DNA of 64,000 bases from Streptomyces fuscichromogenes. Its GTDB lineage: Bacteria; Actinomycetota; Actinomycetes; Streptomycetales; Streptomycetaceae. The translations under genes and the position numbers were made by a program. Shown here in pieces: positions 17,797-24,748 of this stretch. The DNA lies in the NCBI RefSeq assembly GCF_014645815.1, contig NZ_BMML01000019.1, positions 155,192 to 219,191 on the forward strand, given 5' to 3'. The notes below the pieces were generated by a model. The model worked only from the letters and a program-made list of their open reading frames with translations. It was not told the DNA's origin and searched no databases. Every line of letters starts with the position of its first letter. Position 1 is the first letter of the stretch.

Positions 17797-19242
17797 TCAG
17801 AGGATCGCTCCGGGGGTGTAACCGGCGGCCTCCGGGTGCTGCTTGACGATCTCCTCGATCCGGCCGACGACCACACCGACCTGGGCGGCGGCCGCGCCCG
17901 TGAAGGACAGCCGGTCGGCCATCAGCGCCGCCAGCCGCTCACGGTCCAGCGGCAGCCGCTCGTCGGCGGCGAGCTTGTCGAGCAGGTCGTTGCGCTCGGC
18001 GCCCTGCTCACGCATCGCGAGCGCGGTGGCGACGGCGTTCTCCTTGATGGCCTCATGGGCGATCTCACGGCCGACACCCGCGCGCACCGCGCCCATCAGC
18101 ACCTTGGTGGTGGCGAGGAACGGGAGGTAGCGGTCCAGCTCGCGGGCGATGACCGCCGGGAAGGCACCGAACTCGTCGAGGACCGTCAGGAACGTCTCCA
18201 GCAGGCCGTCGAGGGCGAAGAACGCGTCCGGCAGGGCCACCCGGCGCACCACCGAGCAGGACACGTCGCCCTCGTTCCACTGGTCGCCGGCCAGCTCGCC
18301 GGTCATCGAGGCGTAGCCGCGCAGGATCACCATCAGGCCGTTGACGCGCTCGCAGGACCGCGTGTTCATCTTGTGCGGCATCGCGGAGGAACCGACCTGA
18401 CCCGGCTTGAAGCCCTCGGTCACCAGCTCGTGCCCGGCCATCAGGCGGATCGTCCTGGCGAGGGAGGAGGGGGCGGCGGCCAGCTGTACGAGCGCGGTCA
18501 CGACCTCGTAGTCCAGCGAGCGCGGGTAGACCTGGCCGACCGAGGTGAACGCCTGCGAGAAACCGAGGTGCCCGGCGATCCGGTCCTCCAGCTCGGCCAG
18601 CTTCGCCGCGTCCCCGCCCAGCAGGTCCAGCATGTCCTGGGCGGTGCCGACCGGGCCCTTGATGCCGCGCAGCGGGTAGCGCCCGAGCAGTTCCTCGACC
18701 CTGCCGTGGGCGACCAGCAGCTCGTCGGCGGCGGTCGCGAAGCGCTTGCCGAGGGTGGTGGCCTGCGCGGCCACGTTGTGGGAACGGCCGGCCATGACCA
18801 GCTCGGCGTACTCGCCGGCCAGCTTGCCCAGCCGTGCCAGCACGGCCACCGCACGGTCGCGCACCAGCTCCAGCGAGAGCCGGATCTGGAGCTGCTCGAC
18901 GTTCTCCGTCAGGTCCCGGGAGGTCATGCCCTTGTGCACGTGCTCGTGCCCGGCGAGGTCGTTGAACTCCTCGATCCGCGCCTTCACATCGTGCCGGGTG
19001 ACCTTCTCGCGCTCGGCGATGGAGGCCAGGTCCACGGTGTCGAGGACCCGCTCGTAGTCGGCGATCGCCGCGTCCGGCACCTCGATCCCGAGGTCCTTCT
19101 GGGCCCGCAGCACGGCGAGCCAGAGCTGCCGCTCCAGCTTCACCTTCTGCTCGGGCGACCAGAGCGTGGCGAGCTCGGCGGAGGCGTAGCGTCCGGCGAG
19201 GACGTTCGGGATGCGGGGCTTGGCGGGCGCGGCTGAAGTCAC
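17797..19242 (-). CDS. purB: Adenylosuccinate lyase
   Basis: This 481-residue enzyme starts at GTG 19242. The fumarase/aspartase-superfamily signature SSAMPHKMN is present near residue 285, with the catalytic-loop Ser. TSRDLTEN and GRSHNVAAQATTLGKR supply other active-site residues. It cleaves SAICAR to AICAR and adenylosuccinate to AMP plus fumarate, in purine synthesis. The frame is open to 19419, but the family N-terminus begins at the GTG. mug follows with overlap or near-contact. A perfect 17-bp inverted repeat lies 50-95 nt upstream and might affect its expression. Confidence 0.95.
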   Translation of the reverse strand: MTSAAPAKPRIPNVLAGRYASAELATLWSPEQKVKLERQLWLAVLRAQKDLGIEVPDAAIADYERVLDTVDLASIAEREKVTRHDVKARIEEFNDLAGHEHVHKGMTSRDLTENVEQLQIRLSLELVRDRAVAVLARLGKLAGEYAELVMAGRSHNVAAQATTLGKRFATAADELLVAHGRVEELLGRYPLRGIKGPVGTAQDMLDLLGGDAAKLAELEDRIAGHLGFSQAFTSVGQVYPRSLDYEVVTALVQLAAAPSSLARTIRLMAGHELVTEGFKPGQVGSSAMPHKMNTRSCERVNGLMVILRGYASMTGELAGDQWNEGDVSCSVVRRVALPDAFFALDGLLETFLTVLDEFGAFPAVIARELDRYLPFLATTKVLMGAVRAGVGREIAHEAIKENAVATALAMREQGAERNDLLDKLAADERLPLDRERLAALMADRLSFTGAAAAQVGVVVGRIEEIVKQHPEAAGYTPGAIL

Positions 19243-19293
19243 GTGTACGGAGTTTACCTGGCGTCCACGAGGGGTCCGGGACAGCCATACAGT

Positions 19294-19336
19294 CCGGAGA
19301 GCGCAGGTCGGGTGCACTGCGACCTGCGCTCTCCGG
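19294..19336. repeat. Perfect 17-bp inverted repeat in the purB 5' region
   Basis: CCGGAGAGCGCAGGTCG (19294-19310) and its exact reverse complement (19320-19336) flank a 9-nt loop. It lies in a gap between divergent genes, so it is not in the usual place of a terminator. There is no T-tract on either side. Confidence 0.85.
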
Positions 19337-19716
19337 CGAGTCCGCGGGATGGCTGTGAGACGGCCCTGCCGCCGTCGGCATTCGGCAGGCGGCGGCTCGT
19401 GGACACATGGCTGCCGCACCTACGGCAGCGCCGGACCTGTCGGCCGTGGGCGTCCGCCCCGGGTCGTCGAGGCCCATCGCCCGCTCAGGCCGGACCGGTG
19501 CAAGCCGGGGACCCACCGGGCCGGTTTCGGGTCAAGCCCGCGGTTTTCACCTCGACCCGAAGCCGGTTTCGCCCTGGATATCGGCCCTGAGGTGCGACGT
19601 TTCGGGTTTCGGGGCCCCGCCTGACGCCCCGGGAACAGCTCGACGAGCGGCGGCGGTCGGAACCTCGGAGACTGAGATCACCGGCTACCACAAGCGTGAT
19701 CAGCTAGGGACTTGCG
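19337..19716. other. Intergenic stretch upstream of the small membrane protein
   Basis: No gene is supported in these 380 bp. Short open frames here lack ribosome sites and Streptomyces codon bias. No clear promoter was picked out. Confidence 0.5.
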
Positions 19717-20139
19717 ATGGCTGCACCACGATCAAGCAAGCGGTGGACGTGGCTGTTTGCGATCATCTCCGCCGCCGCCCTCGTACTCGGCAGTCTGCTC
19801 CTCTGGGTGGCTGCGAACGGCGGCTCCGCGACAGGATCGCCACCCCCTTCTACCGGGCCCCCGACGAGTGCCACCGCACCTCAGGCCGGCCAGTCCACAC
19901 CTGGCGGCTGGGGCGGCGGAGGCGGAGGCGGCTCAGGCTCGGAAACCCAGACCGCGGTTCCCGACTCTCCGTCAGCGACAGGGATCCCGACCCCGCCCAC
20001 GAACCCGTCACCCAGCAACGCCGCACAGATCATCACCGCGTCAGCTGGAGTCATCGGCGCACTGGGAGGCCTGTGCGGCGGCATCGCACTCATCATCAAC
20101 GCAATGAAGCGGTCCGCTCAGACCAGTCCGCCCGGTTGA
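19717..20139 (+). CDS. Small two-helix membrane protein with Gly/Pro/Ser-rich linker
   Basis: This 140-residue protein starts at ATG 19717, 8 nt after AGGGA. It has one hydrophobic helix at residues 12-33, a low-complexity linker rich in Pro, Ser, Thr and Gly (including seven consecutive Gly) at 35-95, and a second glycine-rich hydrophobic helix at 101-126, followed by a short charged tail. The linker would be outside if both ends are inside. I do not recognise the family. A little downstream (20139-20217) a short open stretch reads like the end of another gene (GHLAAHQAAEILDTVRR then a stop) and may be a remnant. Confidence 0.6.
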   Translation: MAAPRSSKRWTWLFAIISAAALVLGSLLLWVAANGGSATGSPPPSTGPPTSATAPQAGQSTPGGWGGGGGGGSGSETQTAVPDSPSATGIPTPPTNPSPSNAAQIITASAGVIGALGGLCGGIALIINAMKRSAQTSPPG

Positions 20140-20231
20140 CATCCGCCCAGGCCACCTCGCCGCCCACCAGGCCGCCGAGATCCTCGACACCGTCCGCCGA
20201 CCGGTCCGCCGCTGAACGTACGAGAGCCACG

Positions 20232-20576
20232 TCACCGCTCCCGAACGTCGGCCAGTTCCGCGAGCACGTGCGCGTGGCACAGCTCCGGGGCGCACCAGCA
20301 GGCCAGCGTCCTCCCGCGCAGCTCCGCCGCCGGCTCCAGCAGCTCGGGCCGTTCCAGCAGGTACGCCCGGTACATCGACATCACCTCGGCCCGGGTGCCG
20401 TCCCGCTTCTTCTTCGCGGTGTCGTAGGCGAAGGGGTTGTACAGCGGGTGGCGGGGCAGGTCCCAGCCGCCCATCGTCCAGCGGCGGCCCACGTAGACGA
20501 CATCCGCGGGGGCGTGTTCCAGCCGGGGGCCGAACTCGTGGATCCGGCCCCTGACGTTGATCACCCGGGTGGGCAT
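20232..20576 (-). CDS. DUF4326 domain protein
   Basis: The protein has 114 residues. The DUF4326 hallmark LACWCAPELCHAHVLAEL is at residues 90-107, with the YVGRR and NPF blocks earlier. Family members are small, with conserved Cys/His suggesting a metal or redox role, and are often found in phages and actinomycetes; the function is unknown. The gene begins 10 bp after the stop of the SGNH hydrolase gene on the same strand, so the two are probably co-transcribed. Confidence 0.85.
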   Translation of the reverse strand: MPTRVINVRGRIHEFGPRLEHAPADVVYVGRRWTMGGWDLPRHPLYNPFAYDTAKKKRDGTRAEVMSMYRAYLLERPELLEPAAELRGRTLACWCAPELCHAHVLAELADVRER

Positions 20577-20586
20577 GCGAGCGGTC

Positions 20587-21369
20587 CTACGCCTCGTACG
20601 GCAGCAGTTCGGGGCGCTTCGGCTCGCGGCCGTCGCCGGAGGAGCGGCCGGTGAGGCGGCGGCCTATCCACGGCAGGAGGTACTGCCTGGTGAAGCGGGC
20701 GTCCGCGACCCGGCGCGCGACCCAGCCCGGCGGCGCCGTGGCCGGGATCGGCGTGCGCCACTCGGGGTCCTCGGGCTCGTGGCCGAGGGTCTGCCAGACC
20801 GCCTCGGCCACCCTGCGGTGCCCCTCGGCTGTCAGGTGCAGCCGGTCCACGTCCCACATCCGGGGGTCGGCCAGCGAGGGCGCCCCGTACAGGTCGACGA
20901 CGAGGGCACCGTGCCGCTCGGCCAGCTCGTCGACCACGGCGAACAGCTCCTCCATGCGGGGGCGGAACCGCTCCAGGACCGGGCCCTGGCGGCCGGGGCT
21001 GCGCATCAGCACCAGCTGCTCGCAGGCCGGCGCCAGCCGCTCCACCGCCTCGGTCAGCAGGTCCCGGACCCGGACCATGTCGCACTTGGGGCGCAGCGTG
21101 TCGTTGAGGCCGCCGACCAGCGTGATCACGTCGGGCCGCATCGCGACCGCCACGTCCACCTGCTCCTCGACGATCTGCCCGATCAGCTTGCCGCGCACCG
21201 CGAGGTTGGCGTAGCGGAAGCCGGGGGTACGGGCGGCCATCCGGGTGGCGAGGACATCGGCCCAGCCGCGGTAGGAGCCGTCGGCCGTGAGGTCCGACAT
21301 GCCCTCGGTGAAGGAGTCGCCGATCGCGACCAGGCTGGAGTGTGCGGGAGGCACCGGGTTCTTCTGCAT
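20587..21369 (-). CDS. SGNH/GDSL-family hydrolase
   Basis: The protein has 260 residues. The four SGNH blocks are visible: GDSFTEG (nucleophile Ser) near residue 17, a Gly in LAVRGK, Asn in GGLND near residue 87, and DRLHLTAEGH with the catalytic His near residue 176. These are esterases or lipases of broad range. No signal peptide is present; the C-terminal 60 residues are Arg-rich and could touch membrane or nucleic acid. A 29-bp triplicate repeat lies just upstream, between this gene and the CNNM gene. Confidence 0.9.
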   Translation of the reverse strand: MQKNPVPPAHSSLVAIGDSFTEGMSDLTADGSYRGWADVLATRMAARTPGFRYANLAVRGKLIGQIVEEQVDVAVAMRPDVITLVGGLNDTLRPKCDMVRVRDLLTEAVERLAPACEQLVLMRSPGRQGPVLERFRPRMEELFAVVDELAERHGALVVDLYGAPSLADPRMWDVDRLHLTAEGHRRVAEAVWQTLGHEPEDPEWRTPIPATAPPGWVARRVADARFTRQYLLPWIGRRLTGRSSGDGREPKRPELLPYEA

Positions 21370-21409
21370 GGCGACAGAGATGGTATCCCGGGGCGCATAC
21401 CCGCCAGTC

Positions 21410-21496
21410 GGTCACTCCCTCCGCGGGCGCGATGCCTTGGTCACTCCCTCCGCGGGCGCGACGCCGCGGTCACCCCCTCCGCCGAGGGCTACGCGT
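21410..21496. repeat. Three tandem 29-bp repeats between CNNM and SGNH genes
   Basis: Units begin at 21410, 21439 and 21468, each with GGTCACYCCCTCCGCGGGC or a close variant. Copies 1 and 2 differ at only a few bases; copy 3 is more diverged and runs into the last codons of the CNNM gene. Confidence 0.85.
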
Positions 21497-22502
21497 GCTG
21501 CCCGAACAGCTCCCGCAGCACGTCCTCCATGGTCACCAGCCCCGCCAGCCGTCCGTCGTCGCCGAGCAGGCCCGCCAGGTGGGTGCGGCTGCCGCGCATT
21601 GCCGTGAGCACGTCGTCCAGCGGTGTGGTCTCCCGCACCCGGGCGATCGGCCGCATGTCCCGCAGCCGGAACGCCTCGTCCCGGGGCGAGGCGTCCAGCG
21701 CGTCCTTGACGTGCAGATAGCCGACGATCCGGCGCCCCTCGTCCACCACCGGGAAGCGGGAGAAGCCCGACTCCGCGGACAGCCGCTCCAGCTCCTCCGG
21801 AGTGACGCCCACGCGCGCGTAGACGACGCGTTCCAGCGGCACCACCACGTCCCGCACCGGCCGGCGGCCCAGCTCCAGGGCGTCGTGCAGCCGCTCCTGC
21901 GCCCGGTCGTCGATCAGGCCCGCCTCGCCGGCGTCCTTGACGATCTCGGCGAGCTGGGTGTCCGTGAAGGTCGCCGAGACCTCGTCCTTGGTCTCCACCC
22001 GGAGCATCCTCAGCAGGCCGTTGGCGAAGGCGTTGATCGTGAAGATCACCGGGCGCAGCGCCCGCGACAGCGCGACCAGGGGAGGCCCGAGGAGCAGCGC
22101 GCTGCGCACCGGCTCGGCCAGTGCCACGTTCTTCGGCACCATCTCGCCCAGCAGCATGTGCAGATAGGTCGCGAGGGACAGCGCGATCACGAAGGACACG
22201 GCGTGGCCGACGCCGGTGGGCACGCCGACCGCGTGGAACACCGGCTCCAGGAGATGCGCGATCGCCGGCTCCGCGACCACGCCCAGCACCAGCGTGCACA
22301 GCGTGATGCCGAGCTGGGCGGCGGCCAGCAGCGCGGACACGTGCTCCAGCCCCCACAGCACGCTCCTGGCCCGCCGGTCGCCTGCCTCGGCGTGCGGTTC
22401 GATCTGGGAGCGGCGCACCGAGATCAACGCGAACTCGGCGCCCACGAAGAACGCGTTCACGACCAGCGTCGCGAAACCGATCAGCAACTGTACGGCGGTC
22501 AC
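21489..22502 (-). CDS. CNNM/DUF21 membrane protein with CBS pair (second gene)
   Basis: This 337-residue protein has an N-terminal DUF21/CNNM transmembrane domain (about residues 1-190, with the LHMLLGEMVPKN motif). A CBS-domain pair follows at about 200-330 (VVPLERVVYARVGVTPEEL; GLVTMEDVLRELFG). Family members affect Mg2+/Co2+ transport or efflux (CorC/CNNM type) through nucleotide-sensing CBS domains. It lacks the extra C-terminal CorC_HlyC domain that its neighbour has. GTG 22502 overlaps the previous stop as GTGA, so the pair is coupled and may form a heterodimer. Confidence 0.9.
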   Translation of the reverse strand: MTAVQLLIGFATLVVNAFFVGAEFALISVRRSQIEPHAEAGDRRARSVLWGLEHVSALLAAAQLGITLCTLVLGVVAEPAIAHLLEPVFHAVGVPTGVGHAVSFVIALSLATYLHMLLGEMVPKNVALAEPVRSALLLGPPLVALSRALRPVIFTINAFANGLLRMLRVETKDEVSATFTDTQLAEIVKDAGEAGLIDDRAQERLHDALELGRRPVRDVVVPLERVVYARVGVTPEELERLSAESGFSRFPVVDEGRRIVGYLHVKDALDASPRDEAFRLRDMRPIARVRETTPLDDVLTAMRGSRTHLAGLLGDDGRLAGLVTMEDVLRELFGQHA

Positions 22503-23833
22503 CGCTGCCCCTCCTGCTCCGTCTCGTCGTCCAGCGGCGCGTGCAGCAGCACCCGGGCCGCCCGCCGCCCCGAGGCGTCGACCACGTCCAGCCGCCAGCC
22601 GGCGACCTCGACGCCGTCCCCGGTCTCCGGTATCCGGCCCAACTCGGCCGCGACCAGCCCGGCCAGCGTCTCGTACGGCCCTTCGGGCGGCCGCAGGCCC
22701 ACGCGCGCGAGCTGGTCCATGCGGGCCGCGCCGTCCGCCGAGTAGAGCGCGCGGCCCGTCGCGTCGGCGCCGGCCGGGGCGAGGTCGGGCGTCTCGTGCG
22801 GGTCGTGTTCGTCGCGGACCTCGCCGACCACCTCCTCGACGATGTCCTCCAGGGTGGCGACCCCGGCCGTACCGCCGTACTCGTCGATGACGACGGCCAT
22901 GGTGCGCCGGCCGCCGAGCCGGTCCAGGAGGCGGTCGACGGTCAGGGACTCGGGGACCAGCAGGGGCTCGCGCATCACCTGGGCCACCCGGACCCGGGCC
23001 CGCTCCTCGACGGGCATGGCCACGATGTCCTTGATGTGGGCGGTGCCGACGACCGAGTCCAGGCTCTCCCGGTAGACCGGGAACCGGGACAGGCCGGTCG
23101 CGCGGGTCGCGTTCGCCACGTCCTCGCAGGTCGCCCGGGCCTCCAGGGCGACGACCTGGACGCGCGGGGTCATCACGTTCTCGGCCGTGAGGTCGGCGAG
23201 GTTGAGCGTGCGCACGAACAGCTCGGCGGTGTCCGGCTCCAGCGCGCCCTGTCTGGCGGAGTGCCGGGCCAGCGCGGCCAGCTCCTGGGGCCCGCGTGCG
23301 GAGGCCAGCTCCTCGGCGGGCTCGATGCCCAGGCGCCGTACCAGCCGGTTCGCGGTGTTGTTGAGATGCGTGATGAACGGCCGGAAGGCCGCGCTGAACC
23401 AGCGCTGGGCGTTGCCCACCCGCTTGGCCACGGCCAGCGGCGCGGAGATCGCCCAGTTCTTGGGCACCAGCTCGCCGACGACCATCAGGAACACCGTGGA
23501 CAGCCCGGTTCCGATCACCAGTGCGAGCGAGCTCGCCGCCGACGGCCCGATGCCCAGCGCCTCCAGCGGACCGGCCAGCAGCTTGGCGACCGAGGGCTCG
23601 GCGAGCATGCCGACCACCAGGTTGGTGACCGTGATGCCGAGCTGCGCCCCCGAGAGCTGGAACGTCAGGTTCCGTACGGCCTTGAGGGCCCCCGCCGCTC
23701 CGCGCTCGCCGCGCTCCGCGGCCCGCTCCAGCTCGCCGCGCTCGACCGTGGTCAGCGAGAACTCGGCCGCGACGAAGGCACCGCAGGCGAGCGACAGCAG
23801 GATCGCCACCAGCAGAAGGAGCACTTCGGTCAT
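22499..23833 (-). CDS. CNNM/DUF21 membrane protein with CBS pair and CorC_HlyC domain (first gene)
   Basis: This protein has 444 residues, from an ATG at 23833 with GGAGGTG upstream. Several membrane helices make up the DUF21 domain (residues about 1-200, with VVGELVPKNWAIS). Two CBS domains follow (about 210-340; VMTPRVQVVALEA; GTAGVATLEDIVEEVVGEVRDE), then a CorC_HlyC domain (about 350-435). It was formerly annotated as hemolysin and is now thought to act in divalent metal transport. It is translationally coupled to the shorter paralogue downstream. Confidence 0.92.
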   Translation of the reverse strand: MTEVLLLLVAILLSLACGAFVAAEFSLTTVERGELERAAERGERGAAGALKAVRNLTFQLSGAQLGITVTNLVVGMLAEPSVAKLLAGPLEALGIGPSAASSLALVIGTGLSTVFLMVVGELVPKNWAISAPLAVAKRVGNAQRWFSAAFRPFITHLNNTANRLVRRLGIEPAEELASARGPQELAALARHSARQGALEPDTAELFVRTLNLADLTAENVMTPRVQVVALEARATCEDVANATRATGLSRFPVYRESLDSVVGTAHIKDIVAMPVEERARVRVAQVMREPLLVPESLTVDRLLDRLGGRRTMAVVIDEYGGTAGVATLEDIVEEVVGEVRDEHDPHETPDLAPAGADATGRALYSADGAARMDQLARVGLRPPEGPYETLAGLVAAELGRIPETGDGVEVAGWRLDVVDASGRRAARVLLHAPLDDETEQEGQR

Positions 23834-23985
23834 CGGGTCACCTCCGTCCCATGATCGGGCAGGGTGGACAGGACCGCGCGGTGTCGGCGGCGGACAGGAC
23901 TGGGAGGCTCGCCCATGGCGGGACGCTCACACACCTTTCATCGGGAACGACGTTTCCCCAATGGTAAAGGATGAGCAAAGTTGCC

Positions 23986-24420
23986 TCAGTGGCCGCCGTC
24001 CGTCAGTGGCTTCACCCACCGCCGCCACTGCTCCTGGGCCTGGTACCCCGCGGCCCGCCAGGCATGGTGCGCGGTCTCGTTGCGCTCCAGCACCATCGCG
24101 TCCGCGCGCCGCCCGCCGAGCCGTACGAACCGCTCGTCGGCGGCCGTCAGCAGGGCCGCCCCGATGCCCCGGCGGCGCCGCTCGGGATGCACGGCCAGCC
24201 GGTACAGATGGCAGCGCCAGCCGTCGAAGCCCGCGATCACCGTGCCGACGAGCTCACCGTCCAGTTCGGCGAGGAGCAGGGCCTCGGGGTCGGTGGCGAG
24301 GAGGCGGTCCGTCCCGCCACGGTCGTCGCTGATGCTGGTGCCCTCGGCCGCGGTCTTCCAGAAGGCGAGAACGGTGTCCAGATCATCGGGCACGGCGGCC
24401 CGGATACGCAGCTCGGTCAT
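23986..24420 (-). CDS. GNAT-family N-acetyltransferase
   Basis: The protein has 144 residues and is a single GNAT domain. The acetyl-CoA pyrophosphate loop reads HPERRRRGIGAALL near residues 77-90, with LAELDGELVGTVIAG as beta-strands 2-3. The substrate is unknown. It stands alone; the nearest gene on the right is the deleted oxidoreductase on the same strand, 44 bp away. Confidence 0.9.
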   Translation of the reverse strand: MTELRIRAAVPDDLDTVLAFWKTAAEGTSISDDRGGTDRLLATDPEALLLAELDGELVGTVIAGFDGWRCHLYRLAVHPERRRRGIGAALLTAADERFVRLGGRRADAMVLERNETAHHAWRAAGYQAQEQWRRWVKPLTDGGH

Positions 24421-24464
24421 GCGGCGATCCCATCACAACCGCCCCTGCCCACCTGCTGATTCCA

Positions 24465-24719
24465 CTATGCGGACAGGGCCTCGACCACCGGGGCGAACGC
24501 CTCCATGGACGGCTCCAGCACGGTCAGGTACGAGAACCCGTACCGCTCGCGCAGCCCCCGCACCCGTGCGACGACCTCCGCGAGCGTGCCGACGACGACG
24601 ATCGGCAGGGCGAGGGCCCGGTCCAGGGTCAGCTCGGGTCGTCGTTCCAGCAGCGGGCCGAGCGCGGACGACGGGTCGTCGGCGAGCAGATTGACCCCGA
24701 AACGGAACGGGCGCGGCAT
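24465..24719 (-). pseudogene. Internally deleted F420-dependent LLM-class oxidoreductase
   Basis: An ATG at 24719 with a strong GAGGAGA ribosome site opens an 84-codon frame. It starts like LLM-class F420 oxidoreductases (MPRPFRFGVNLL) and then jumps directly to the C-terminal end of the same family (PELTLDRALALPIVVVGTL; YGFSYLTVLEPSMEAFAPV). Full-length relatives have about 280-300 residues, so about 200 residues, including the whole cofactor barrel, are missing. The join is in frame near residue 12. It cannot be an enzyme; it looks like a deletion derivative with an intact start and stop. It follows the FtsX permease by 29 bp on the same strand. Confidence 0.75.
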
Positions 24720-24748
24720 GAACTCTCCTCGGCTGCCGATGACGTGAG

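Noticed and set aside
21410..21496. CRISPR-like array
   Set aside because: The 29-bp units abut directly without spacers, number only three and have no cas genes nearby.
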